NCBI GenBank assembly: GCA_002803225.1
Contig: NXFV01000340.1
Span: 1 to 46,058, forward strand
DNA length: 46,058 nt
From: Gamarada debralockiae
Taxonomy: Eukaryota; Ascomycota; Leotiomycetes; Helotiales; Hyphodiscaceae
Direction: 5' to 3'
In this document: one piece after another, positions 1 through 10,963 of the stretch
Layout of the letters: every line of letters starts with the position of its first letter
Position numbering within the stretch: position 1 is the stretch's first letter
The notes under the pieces: model-generated
Databases searched by the model: none
The model's input: only the letters and a program-made list of their open reading frames with translations
Told to the model about the DNA's origin: nothing
Position numbers and translations under genes: made by a program

Positions 1-328
1 GCAGTTGAATTAATGCAAGTGCGGTTCGTGTTCGAGTTCGTATGCAAGTGGTCGGGTATTATTAGTTGATCATTGGCGAATTAAGCTGACATGCAGCTCT
101 CCGTACTTCAACAAGGGTTAATTTCCAAGGTTCTCGAACCGCCCGAGATAGCTCTATAGGCTATTCTCGGTGAGGTCTAATGTTGTGAGCGCTAACCTTT
201 ATAATTAGCACTGCGGTGTGGGAGACTCAGTCTCAAAACAGCATTTTGCAACATAATTGTATATAGCGAATGCGAATCTATCTTCACACTATCAACCTCC
301 AAACATTTGATAGACAACGAGATAAATC
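1..328 (+). promoter_or_regulatory. Upstream region of the Baeyer-Villiger monooxygenase gene
   Basis: No gene is visible here. The stretch precedes the ATG at 329 and holds an AT-rich patch near 195-210 that could serve as a core promoter. The ATG context (purine-rich, followed by G) is acceptable for a fungal start. Nothing else is recognised. Confidence 0.3.
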
Positions 329-2266
329 ATGGGTGACAATTCAATCCCCAGCAGCCCGGAGGCCGCGATGGCAATTCTGCAAAAATATAGGGAAGAGCGC
401 ACCAAACGACTTCGCTCAGACAGCATCTCGCAATACGTCGACCTCTCCAAGTCAGACAAATTCAAACAGTTCTATGATGACCCTTGGGTCAATCCCAATG
501 CTCCCGAAAACGAAATTCCAGCTCTCAAAACAGGTGATCGCTGCGGGTTCCTCATAATCGGGGCAGGTTTTGGTGGCCTTCTCTTTGCGGTTCGCCTGAT
601 TGAGGCAGGAATTCCTGTGAAAGATATACGCATTGTGGACTCCGCCGGCGGTTTTGGGGGGACTTGGTACTGGAATCGGTACCCGGGCCTTATGTGCGAC
701 GTGGAGAGTTATATCTATATGCCTCTCTTAGAGGACATGGGCTACATGCCGAAGCACAAATATGCATCTGGATCTGAACTGAGAGAATATGCCGAGAGCA
801 TTGCGGAGAAGTGGCATTTGAAGGACAAGGCAATGTTTCAGACAGAAGCAAAGGATTTGGAATGGGATAACAATGAAAGCGAATGGGTTGCCAAATTGAC
901 GCAGAAGAAATCGGGCAAAGAGAGAACAGACGTCATGGTTCGATCGCGCTTTGTTGTTACCGCTTCCGGCGTCCTTCACTTCCCCAAGATATCCGATCTT
1001 CCTGGAATCGAGAGATTCCAGGGTCATAGTTTTCATACATCTCGCTGGGATTACAATTTTACAGGAGGCTCATCGACAGATCCTTCTCTTACCAATCTCA
1101 AGGGCAAGAGGGTCGGTATCATTGGCACAGGCGCTACAGCCGTTCAAGCCGTTCCCCAGCTAGCAAAATGGGCAGAGAGGCTATATGTGTTCCAACGCAC
1201 GCCCTCTGCGGTGAATGTGCGAGGGAACCATCCAACGAATGTAGAGTGGTGGACCCGTGAAACAGAAGGCAAAAAGGGCTGGCAGAAGGAAAGACGCGAG
1301 AATTTCAACGCACATGTATCGAATAGCTTCCCCAGGCCACCCATTGACATGGTTGACGATGGATGGACCAAGATACCGCAATACAGTGCCATAATTGGAG
1401 GCCCGGCTGAAGTCAAGCCTGATTCGATACCTGCCCATGTTGCATCCCTACACGCCATGGACCTTCCACACCAGGACATGATCCGCGACCGTGTCGAGAA
1501 GATCGTGCAAGATCCAAATACTGCTGAGAAGCTGAAGCCCTGGTACCCCACCTGGTGCAAACGGCCCTGTTTCCACGACGAATACCTTCAAAGCTTCAAC
1601 CTTCCCAACGTCACTCTTGTCGACACTAATGGACAGGGCGTAGACCGCGTCAGCGAACATGGCATCTTGGTCGGCAACACAGAATACCAACTCGACGTCG
1701 TGATATTCAGTACAGGCTTCCGGATCCCTTCTGTTAGTAGTCCCGCTGCGCGCGCAAACATGTCTATTACCGGCCGCGATGGGCGTAACCTAGACCAGAA
1801 ATGGGCCGAGAATGTCGGAACGCTACACGGCGTCATCACTCGCGGCTTCCCGAATCTCTTCTTCCCTGGTATGCACCAGGCTGCCGCGACGGCGAACCAC
1901 ATGTTCGTGCTGGACCAGTTGGCATCACATGTCGCGTATATTGTCTCTGAGGCGGCGCGGAAGATCGAAGAGCAGAGTGCTTCGGGAGAGAAGTACGATT
2001 TTGTGATCGAGCCGACAGTGCAAGCGGAAGAGGATTGGTCCATGCAGATTATGGCTAGAGCGGCGGGTTTTGCGTCGCTGGTTGGTTGCACACCTAGTTA
2101 CTTGAATATGGAAGGAGAGATTGATCGAAGGTCTGGGGGACCGGAGGAACAGATGAAGGCGGCGAGAGGCGCTATCTGGGGCAGGGGAGTTGCGGATTAT
2201 GTGAGTGTCATAGAAGATTGGAGGCGAGGAGATTTGAAAGGCCTTGAAATCACAAGGGTGTCTTGA
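329..2266 (+). CDS. Baeyer-Villiger type FAD/NADPH monooxygenase
   Basis: A single uninterrupted exon encodes 645 residues. An FAD Rossmann motif GAGFGG lies at residues 78-83. The conserved GGTWYWNRYPG block with a following Asp is at about 110-124. The Baeyer-Villiger fingerprint F-x-G-x3-H-x3-W-D reads FQGHSFHTSRWD at 230-241. A second, NADPH-binding Rossmann motif GTGATA lies at 266-271. All three signatures in order make a type I BVMO, inserting oxygen next to a ketone with FAD and NADPH, the confident family call; length is in the usual range of the family's longer fungal members. The substrate cannot be told. The next gene downstream on the same strand is another flavin monooxygenase, so the pair may serve one xenobiotic or secondary-metabolite route, but no backbone enzyme is in view. 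No signal peptide is seen. Confidence 0.93.
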   Translation: MGDNSIPSSPEAAMAILQKYREERTKRLRSDSISQYVDLSKSDKFKQFYDDPWVNPNAPENEIPALKTGDRCGFLIIGAGFGGLLFAVRLIEAGIPVKDIRIVDSAGGFGGTWYWNRYPGLMCDVESYIYMPLLEDMGYMPKHKYASGSELREYAESIAEKWHLKDKAMFQTEAKDLEWDNNESEWVAKLTQKKSGKERTDVMVRSRFVVTASGVLHFPKISDLPGIERFQGHSFHTSRWDYNFTGGSSTDPSLTNLKGKRVGIIGTGATAVQAVPQLAKWAERLYVFQRTPSAVNVRGNHPTNVEWWTRETEGKKGWQKERRENFNAHVSNSFPRPPIDMVDDGWTKIPQYSAIIGGPAEVKPDSIPAHVASLHAMDLPHQDMIRDRVEKIVQDPNTAEKLKPWYPTWCKRPCFHDEYLQSFNLPNVTLVDTNGQGVDRVSEHGILVGNTEYQLDVVIFSTGFRIPSVSSPAARANMSITGRDGRNLDQKWAENVGTLHGVITRGFPNLFFPGMHQAAATANHMFVLDQLASHVAYIVSEAARKIEEQSASGEKYDFVIEPTVQAEEDWSMQIMARAAGFASLVGCTPSYLNMEGEIDRRSGGPEEQMKAARGAIWGRGVADYVSVIEDWRRGDLKGLEITRVS

Positions 2267-3666
2267 TCAGGAAAGATGAGAAAGTGGCTCTCCACTTCCA
2301 GTGGAATATGCAAGACCTCATACAATACCCGAGTGACGGCAGGCATGGCTCAAATTGTTCCTCTCGGTTACATCCAGAACCGTGTCCATTTCCCGGAAAG
2401 GGTTCATAGAATTAAACTCAATAACATTGCTTCCTATCCTATCTGGATAAATTGTCTGTTTTCTTCATGACCGTTGGACGGTCCGCCCCACGATATCAAG
2501 CAATGGCTGCGCTTTGCCCTCGGTCGAAGAAACTTCAAACATATCTGTACGAATACTTCACCGTTGTCGTTCGCCTGTGTCATCAGACAGCAAAGTTTGC
2601 AGAGAAGTCAGCCTCTTCGGGGGCTTCCCTAGGGTCCCTATATTCCTATTACAGCGCCTTAAGTTTTACCTTTAATCTCTCTTTTGCTAAATCAAATATG
2701 GTTTCAAGGTCTTAAGTAAAGGTTTATGTAATAGTCAGGCATATTATAACGTTCAAAATACTGATAAGATTGTTGAATTTGGGCTACTTAAAAAGTTGAA
2801 AAGATAGGTTAATTTTGACTATAAAAGTAAGGAGTTTCTGCTAGTAAATAGTATACTATTGACCCTCCTTATTATCTATAGGTTTAGGAAAATAGAATAT
2901 GGTTTTCTTGTCTAATGCTATTATCTTATTCTGGTTGAGATGAAGGAGGTGTTAAGAAAGCGCTTGGGTCTGCCAATACCGGTGGTATCACTATTGTCCG
3001 ATGCCGATAGTTTTATGATTGAAGATGAAGATGTAAACACCCAGAGTTGAGCTTGCTGTTGATACATAGACACCGCCGGAGACGCAAAGGGAGAAACACA
3101 TGTACTCTAGAATCACTCAGCTCCAAGACAGATGTTGCTATATCTAGATAACGACTTTCTTGGAACGCTGGAACGTTTGGGAATTTAGAAACAGCGTCCC
3201 GCTCTCTGCCGCAAGCATTCTCATACGCCTCCCGCAACACCGATGTATTTCAGTTTCTCGAAGTAGGGCAATTATAACTTCTAAAACTTCTGTCGAAACT
3301 GCTGCAAAATAGGAAACTTGTTAACTATCGAAAAATCCTCGAAAGCGGCTAGTTGTGCTGCTTCTCGTTATCACCTTTCCACTGGGCCAAGTAAAGACAA
3401 ATCATATGCTGGAAAAAGCGATAACTTTGGCCATACAAATAATTCTATTTCGTCCCATTTTCTTTACAATTCTATAAACTTTTCCTTGCATGTGACCATA
3501 ATATGGCGAAATGTCATGTGAGAATTACGAATCCCAACACCCCACATAAGCTGAAGGAATGTCTCTGATAAGCAAGACACTTGTATCTGAGCTGTAATAA
3601 AAGTATTTTATCCAGACTTCTGAGGTTTGTGGGCTTTGAAGCAAAAGAAAATTAAGCATTAAAACC
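2267..3666. other. Intergenic region, AT-rich in the middle
   Basis: No supportable gene is seen. From about 2640 to 2960 the sequence is markedly AT-rich, with word use like that of the decayed transposon at the right end of the window, suggesting a heavily mutated repeat relic. A 75-codon minus-strand frame at 3013-3240 has somewhat protein-like composition but no recognisable motif. The last part contains the upstream region of the FMO gene. Confidence 0.4.
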
Positions 3667-5315
3667 ATGGGCGACAAAGACCGCGTTAGATTCGTCGCTA
3701 TAATCGGTGCTGGCGCAGCAGGTAATTGGCTACTTCCTCTATTGCAGCTTCGACCTGAACTCACAATAAACAGGCGCAATAACAGCTGCTGCTTTTGAAG
3801 CAGAAAAACATTTCAAGAAAATCCAAGTTTTTGAGAGAAGGGAGAGTGCTGGAGGAACATGGTATTATCCCTGGTACCTGCTGTTATGTTCAGTAACTTG
3901 ACAAGAACATAGGATCTATGACCCTTCAACCAAACCAAACCTTCCCCTTCATCCAGGAAGTCTTCCTAAAGATTTAGATCCCCCCCTCGCCATACCCAAT
4001 GACCTCCCTAGAACAACGTCTCCGAATCATCAAGAAAGATACACCCAGACACCGATCTACAACTCGCTCACGTAAGCTTCTCTCTTTACTCCCGTCTATA
4101 TCCACTCATCTAATGGAACGCAGAACCAACGTACCCTCCATAGCAATGTCCTTCTCTGATATCCCCTTCCCGTATGGACCTTTTGTTCCGCACCACATCC
4201 CGCGCCAATACATCGAGTCTTACTTCTCCCAGCACAAAACAGATAATCTACTAAGTCTCAACACTACAGTTGAAGATGTTTCCCTAATTCCATCTCCAAA
4301 CCAAGGGCATAAAAGATGGAAATTGACGCTCAGGAAACAAGACCCAATCCAAAACGTAGACGTATGGTGGGAAGAAGAATTCGATGCTGTTGTTCTGGCA
4401 AATGGGCATTATTCTATTCCCTATATCCCTGAAGTCAAAGGCCTCTCCCGCTACATAGAGCTATTCCCCAACCGAGTAACCCACTCCAAGACCTATCGTT
4501 CTCCTTCCATCTACCGAGGTAAAAGGGTTCTCATAATAGGTAACTCAGCCTCCGGGCACGACGTTACTGCCGAACTCACTCAGACAGCCTACCTCCCCGT
4601 CTACCAATCGCGTCGCTCGCCATCGCGTTGGGACGGAGATGAACCTCCTCCTGGCATTGCGTGGAAGCCCATAATTAGGGATTTCTTGCCAAGCGGAAGA
4701 ATTGTGTTTGAAGACGACACTTATCTCGATGATGTGGATTCGGTCATCTATTGCACTGGATACAAGGCTTCCTTCCCGTTCTGGAACAGCAAAAATAATG
4801 GTCGAGAAATATATGACTACAACTCAAACAAATTGATCAAGACGTATCTTCACACGTTCTTCCGCGATTTTCCAGAGACGTTGGGGATCGTCGGAATGCC
4901 AAGGGTTTTGACGTTTCGGAGTTTCGAATACCAGGCTATCGCTCTCGCGAGGATCTTCTCTGGCAGTGATGGGGGAAGATTGCTAAAGAGGGGGGTGGAG
5001 GAGATGGAGAGGTGGGAAACAGAACGAGAAGCAAGGGTGAGGAGGGAGGGAAAGAAGTTCCATGATATTGAATGGGAGACGGGAGAGACGTTGGGCTGGC
5101 TGGAGGAGTTGTATGATATTGCGGGACTACCACGGCTAAGGGGGGAAGGGAGAACACCTCCTGTACTGGGGGAGGAGGTGAGGTGGGCAGTTGAGCATTT
5201 GAGGAAGTATCCAGAGCCGGGGAAGAATGAGAAGGAGAATGAAGATTTGGCAGAGAATGACGGCTGGGTGGTTGTTGGGAAAAGACAAACGAAAGACGTT
5301 CTTGCTTTTCTGTAA
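3667..5315 (+). CDS. Flavin-containing monooxygenase (FMO-like), four exons
   Basis: I join exons 3667-3721, 3774-3861, 3913-4071 and 4124-5315, giving 497 residues. All introns are GT-AG, 51-52 bp, and phases agree. The start gives an N-terminal FAD motif GAGAAG at residues 14-19. The second junction restores GGTWIYDP and the third restores SLTTNVP followed by MSFSDIPFPYGPF, both conserved in fungal FMOs. Later come ANGHYS, a second Rossmann motif GNSASG for NADPH, and the C-terminal YCTGY motif. The FMO signature normally reading FxGxxxHSxxY is degenerate here (FPNRVTHSKTY). The enzyme should oxygenate a soft nucleophile (N or S) using FAD and NADPH; the substrate is unknown. The C-terminal third is rich in charged residues and GGA/GAG codons. 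A reading through the second intron is open for a few codons only, so splicing is needed. Confidence 0.88.
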
Positions 5316-6406
5316 ATAGGCCTCTAGGCAAATCACGCCAATTCAACATAGCACATCTCCAGATAATAGAAATAGAATTACCGTCCCTCGAGTTACATGG
5401 TCAGCGCAGTTCTCGAATGGCAGGCGTGATGAAAGGATGAGGAAGAGGCATGGTAGAGTATCGGGATTTGGCCGTTCGGCCACATGACATTCAGTAACCA
5501 GGCGTAGCTGCCAACGCATCATTCATGACGCAACTACTGCATCTAGAAATATATCGAGAAACGCTCTCCATCAAAACGGAGTTATGCTATTTAGGTAATC
5601 CATAATAGTCGTTCCTCATGAAATGCATTGAAATTGAACAGAGTCTGCGCAGGAATATCTTGTAAATCTTTTCTCATCGGATTGTGAGAATATGTCTTCA
5701 AAGGGCTGAAATGTCAGTGTTAGTATTTTCTACCTCACACATGTTCTTCAATCGATTTCAAGGGTTGATCAACGTACTAAGTTGAATTGACGATGAAGAA
5801 TCAAACAGAAGTCAAACCCCAGATCGAGGGAAGCAGAAACGGCATTGAAAACAGCACAACTCTGGTCAAAGACGAAATACGATCGCAATCTCCAGTATAC
5901 GTGTATTTGAAAAGGTGGTGGAAATGTGTAAGTTAAAGTGCAACTCGGTCCAAAATTTTAACAGCTAACAATCTAGTGTGGTGAAGGTTGCGCATGCGGT
6001 CGGGAGGTAAACTCATGTCATTTTGCAGGTATTTGCCCAGATTCCGGTCACTACAAGTGTGAATCGTGTAGTCAAGTCTATCCACTTGGAACACGTACAA
6101 GTAACTAGATTGAGCCCTCGATAGAGATTTGCATGGGCCCACCGAATAAATTTGTTACAAGTATGAGGTACAGATCAAAAACGGAGAGTCCTCAATTTCA
6201 TCTTCCAAGACCCTTTTACTTCCAGGCTGAATTTGACGTCTGTACGCTTCCAAAGTGTGACAATAATTCTCAACAAATGCGAAGTTTTTCTTGCAGCCAG
6301 CTTCCTCATCCTCATTCAGCGTCTGGACGTGACAATTCTCTGACGTTCGAATTCTTGATAACGCTGCCTCCCACCAAGGCTCGCGGTCTACACACCAGGT
6401 ATCGTG
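5316..6406. other. Intergenic region without recognised gene
   Basis: I see only short frames on either strand, none with a recognisable motif. The first part should hold the FMO terminator. The remainder separates the FMO gene from the 3' end of the decayed ankyrin-type gene. Confidence 0.4.
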
Positions 6407-8571
6407 CTATAATTGTGGATTTGTGCTCTGGCAATGACTCTTTTTTATATTCTCTGGTTTGAACTCGAGATTAAACAAAGCTTGGAGCGATGCTTTACTC
6501 CACCCAGCGGTTTTGAGACGTTTCTGGTCCAGTTCATCCGCTACAAAGCTTGTAATATCAAGGTTGCAAGCCTGAAGCAAACTGCGGAATTTGAAGAATG
6601 AAAGAGAGCGTCTCCTTGCAATGCTGGTAGGAGTTTGATCGCGCATTCCGTTGTACTCAATAGCTCTGGAATGTTCCTCTGTATTTGCCACGGCATGGAA
6701 GTTGAGACCATGCCCAATCAGATACCGCGTAGCATTCTCGTATTTCTTACTAGCCATCCTTAACACCAGGAAGTGTGTAGGAGAAAATCATGCTGTGACA
6801 TCGAAGCTATTGAGGGACTTAAGGCCAGTTGCAGAGATTATTCGCTCAAGGGGTTTTGTGTGAAGTGGTCCATGGCTCGGTGAAGAAGGTATGCAAATGT
6901 ATGCGCTATTGCGGGAACTGAGATATCAACTTCTGGTTGCAGGACTGGCAATACCCACTCAAATGTTGCATGGTATGACGGTGGGTGGGAGCATGACTGA
7001 TGGCTACAATGCACGGTGATCAGCCGCCGCAGTCCCAGAAGACCACTACAGTTCATTTCATCCCATATTTCCACATCGTCCAGAAACATCTAAGAGTATC
7101 CACGCGGTAAGAGCATTTAATTTGAGTTTCTATGTCCGGGACTAGAGCGACGCCCATTCAATAATGCTTCTGCCAATCACTTAGATTCATGATTCTCGAT
7201 ATAGAAAGATTTAAACTTACGTTCCTGCCCAGCTTCGTATGCTGACATCGGCACTCCATTGAATAAGCAACCTACACAACTCTGGTTGGGCGTATCGTGC
7301 GGCAACCTTGGGGGCCTTCGTTTCTCTCAAAAGCTGCATGGAGATAGAACTGCACTTACAAAAAGAGGCGTGAATCCCTTTGAATCTATGCCCCAAGGAG
7401 AGGCTAGACCTTGGTCGGACAGGATCCGAGCTGACATGATGTCTCCTAACTTACAGTAATCAAAGATTACCGCATTATCGGGTACCGCTCGATAAGTCTT
7501 GAGACTAAAGTCCAGGCCCCGGGAAGACATAGAATATGTCAAATAGTAGCCTTGATTGAATGTACATACATGCTCGAAGCCATTGCGCAGGATGATAGAC
7601 AACCGTAGTCTGGATTACATGGCCTTCAGGATCTGAGTGATTCCTAGCGCTTGGACTTCCGCGTAAATGATTGAATGCAGCCGTGGTCACATAGACTACC
7701 CCAAAGATGGTTTTTTGCTGAAGAACAGCTCAGCAGTTTCTTTCGAGGTGCATTCCGGAAGGTTTACTAATTCCTTTTCTTTTCGTCCAAGCCACACTCC
7801 AGAGTCGCGTCTTGAATATTTTCAAGGATTGCACGTCTCAGAACTGGGTTCGTAATTGCTGAAGTTGCCTCGTGAATCTTCTTTCGCGGAGTTACGAAAT
7901 GCCCTGCGTCGCCCAGTGAGGCCGTTTGCGACGAAACCTGAACTTTGGAATTCTGAACAATAACTAAGCTTTGTACGTTCCGTTCAATAGCAGCTAAGCT
8001 TTCTTGGCAAGACTCGTGATTCTCGTCAAGCTTCTAAAAGCAGCAAGGTGCTGCTCATGACTTTCGTGTAACATAGATGTGGTACGACTCATCGTGTCAG
8101 TAGGTGTGCACTTAGAAGCACGGGAGAGAATTTCATACCTCAATGACTCCTGTCTGGTAAGTAGTAAGGTCATAGTAGAATCCTTAAGCCTCTCTCTGTA
8201 ACTCCGAATCTCCTTAGTCTTCCACGTGGCCTTGCAAGCGCCCCATTTCTGGGAGACACGACTCGATGAGGCAAGACCTGGCTTATACTTTGCCAAGAAT
8301 ACTCTCAGTTCCTCGACACAATCCGAACATCGACGTAGAGCCCTGGGACTTATAACCAAGGTGTGTGTATACGGTCTAGGAGCCTTGCTTTCATTTCGAA
8401 TGCCCATCAGCGACGTCTCCGATAATCGCTAGATCCTTGACGATTGACAGGACCTCCTTCGGAGGGCCTTGGATACGGTCTAAGAAATCGCAAGGGCTTT
8501 GATGTTCTCGCCGAGTTGAATGGCGAGTGACTCGACTGCGAAAGCACTTGATACGCCTGCAAGCACTTCCA
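6407..8571 (-). pseudogene. Relic of a Fungal_N-domain plus ankyrin-type (NLR-like) gene
   Basis: Pieces in several minus-strand frames resemble, in order, one fungal gene family. At 8571 an ATG opens MEVLAGVSSAFAVESLAIQL, the usual opening of the Fungal_N domain. The text then continues in a second frame as DFLDRIQGPPKEVLSIVKDL and returns to the first frame at 8407 (MGIRNESKAPRP), reading on to 7994. At about 7610-7327 the blocks VYHPAQWL and KTYRAVPDNAVIFDYC...GDI...GLASPWGIDSKGFTPL match the linker and first ankyrin-type repeat of such proteins, again with a frame change. At 6766-6407 the C-terminal block DQTPTSIARR...LDITSFVADEL follows. Frame changes and stops throughout argue for a pseudogene. 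Some breaks could be unrecognised introns. Members of this family are thought to act in self/non-self or stress sensing; that role is inference. Confidence 0.65.
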
Positions 8572-9071
8572 TAACGGAGAATGTTGTGTTTATTTCTGGG
8601 AAGATTGTGTTTGGGACAAGGCCGAAGGAAAGCACAACTTCCTTGGGATAAGCTTTGGCGAGAGCCTTGCTACGCCATGGAATAACTAATCCTACTCGTC
8701 GCTGTAGCGACCCAATCAGCAAAAATACCACTGGAGTGCAGGGCCGTTCAATGTCCCAAATTATGAAAGGGAAAAAAGTTGGTTAATGGGTTGAGATGAA
8801 CGAATCAGGTCTTTTGATGGATGAAGATAGGAAGCTGGATGGGATCAGATTCATCCTGCAGTCTACTTTCCCAAAACACGAAGTCAGGGCAAGCCTCAAT
8901 CTTTCTTCCATCCCAGTAATGCTTTTCCCACCCAACACACTGCAGCTCACCTCCTCATGACCAACTCCACCCCTAATCGCCTCCCAACAAACAGCTCCCC
9001 AACGTACAACTCATCCTTACTTTTACCCTTGCCACCAATAACTCCATTACCATCTCGCCTCTCGGTTTAAC
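8572..9071. other. Intergenic region between the ankyrin relic and the agmatinase 3' end
   Basis: No gene is seen. The stretch contains the putative upstream region of the decayed Fungal_N gene and, from about 8920, C- and A-rich sequence that lies beyond the duplicated agmatinase 3' segment. Confidence 0.35.
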
Positions 9072-9187
9072 TAACCATCCTCATCAAAATCTCATACCCA
9101 ACCTGCGCACCCGCCAACGCAGTCTGCTCTCCAACACCATCATAAGCACGCGCAACCTCAACCGCATCCGCTCTCACAAACATTCAG
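9072..9187 (-). repeat. Decayed partial copy of the agmatinase 3' coding segment
   Basis: These 116 bases repeat 9280-9394 in the same orientation. By eye there are roughly 13 mismatches and one single-base insertion. Read on the minus strand after the extra base, the copy encodes [23 protein letters not shown] and ends in a stop, closely matching [19 protein letters not shown] of the gene. It begins immediately downstream of the agmatinase stop codon, so it is either an untranslated relic of a tandem duplication or part of a former longer 3' end. Confidence 0.85.
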
Positions 9188-10963
9188 CTACAACTCATCC
9201 CTCGCCCTCTCCTCCCTCCCCCCCTTCCCATCTCTTCCAGGCACCTCCGCCACTTTCCCCATATCAACCAACCCCCTCTTAACCATCCCCGTCAAAATCT
9301 CATAAACAACCTGCGCCCCCGCCAACGCAGTCTGCTCGCCAACGCCATCATAAGCAGGCGCAACCTCCACCACATCAGCACCCACAACATTCAGTCCCTC
9401 AATCCCCCTCAGAATCCGAATCAACTCTCTACTTGTCCACCCTCCAGCCTCCGGTGTGCCCGTCCCAGGCGCCAAGCCCGGATCCAGGACATCAATATCC
9501 ACGGACAGATACACCGGCGTCTCTGTGCCGATGCGATCCATGATGGCTTTGATGACGCCTTTCGGACCGCCCAAATCGTCAATATCGTCCGCGGAGATAC
9601 GCAAGAAACCTTGCCGTTCGTCGTCTGCGTAATCGTCCCAGTCATCGCCCGAAAGACGAGTGCGGAGACCGGCGTGCACGCTGGAACCGTTCAGGATTAG
9701 GCCTTCATTTGAGGCTATCCAGAACATACTCCCATGATTAAACTGCGCCTGCTCGCTGGGCCAAGGAGACGGGTATTTCGCCGGATGCCACGTATCTAAA
9801 TGCGCGTCGAAATGCAGGACGGCCACCGGTTGACCCAATACTTTGTTTAACCCCCTGAGTGCTGCGAGAGCGAGAGAGTGATCACCGCCTATGGAGATGA
9901 TTTTGGGGTATTTGAGAGTGGAGGAAGAAGGGGAGCGATGCCCAAGCTCTAGGTACGCGGACGTCATTTGGTAAAGGGCGACGGCGTTGTCGAGAGGCGT
10001 CACGGGGACTATTCAGGATCTCAAAATCAGCATTATTCTTTTAGAAATGACCAAGAGAACGGAGTTTGTCTCAGAGACGAAGTTAGGAGATGACTCAAGA
10101 GAATCGAGCCTGGCGACTCCTTAAAACCATCTGGAATAGGAAGAAAGAGAGCCAAAAACACGAACCATCGCCACAGTCAATAATAGAGGCCCATGATGTG
10201 TAGGGGTTCATGCCCGCGCGGGGGTTGAAGCCTCGGAAGGATGTTTGGCGGGCTGAGGCTGCGCGGATGGCGCGGGGGCCGAAACGTGCTCCTGGTATCT
10301 GTCAGTATCATTTCTTATATGAATTTGAATTTCCCTTTTCTTTCCGGAATTAGTGGAGAGAATGGAACCGTATCGAAAGAGCTTGAGAAGGAGACACAGG
10401 AGCGGAATGAGAGTGTGGGAGGACGTACCGGGTCTATAACTGACAGCTGTATCAAACGGCACACCCAAAATCGCAATATCAAATAGCGTATCCGTTGACG
10501 TTAAACATTTCGTATGCTGAAGATGTGCGAATGTAGAAATCCCTGAGAATCCCCACTGTTCCCAATCAGCTCTGTTCCTTCCAACCTCACTCTCTTACAA
10601 GCTTTTCGATCGTTCCCTCAGACCACTTGATCCCAGCCCCATACCGAATCCATTCCCCTTCAACCATTCACTGCCATCTCCTATTTCCTCCTTTAGATAC
10701 AAAAACACTTAAAAACTGTAGTAAGTAGAAGCTACATGACTTCAATCCATCTTCACTGGAAGACTTGAGGGCCGACTTCTTGCATACGAGTGCCAAAAAG
10801 ACAAACTAACCTCAAAACTCCACTTTCTCTCCAACTCCTCGGGACTGTCCTGCACAAACTCCTGCTCATGCAAAGGAATCTGTTTTCCCCTCCCATGCAA
10901 AGCTTCATGCCCCACCACTACCCCGCATATTCCGGCCAGGAGCAAAGTCGGTCCGAATCTCAT
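9188..10963 (-). CDS. Agmatinase-like ureohydrolase with signal peptide and C-terminal RDEL
   Basis: Exons on the minus strand: 10963-10811, 10555-10429, 10291-10166 and 10008-9188, giving 408 residues with consistent phases and GT-AG introns of 255, 137 and 157 bp. The start opens a hydrophobic signal peptide ([18 protein letters not shown]). Conserved blocks follow: [46 protein letters not shown]. The binuclear Mn ligands of the arginase/agmatinase fold are present: H179 in GGDHS, D203, H205 and D207 in DAHLD, D306 and D308 in [21 protein letters not shown] supports agmatinase rather than arginase. It should hydrolyse agmatine or a related guanidino compound to an amine and urea. The protein ends in RDEL, which with the signal peptide suggests ER retrieval (inference). 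A decayed copy of its 3' coding segment lies directly downstream. Confidence 0.92.

Noticed and set aside
3013..3240. Minus-strand 75-codon frame between the two monooxygenases
   Set aside because: No motif and no spliced extension could be found; it could be part of an old relic but this is unsupported.
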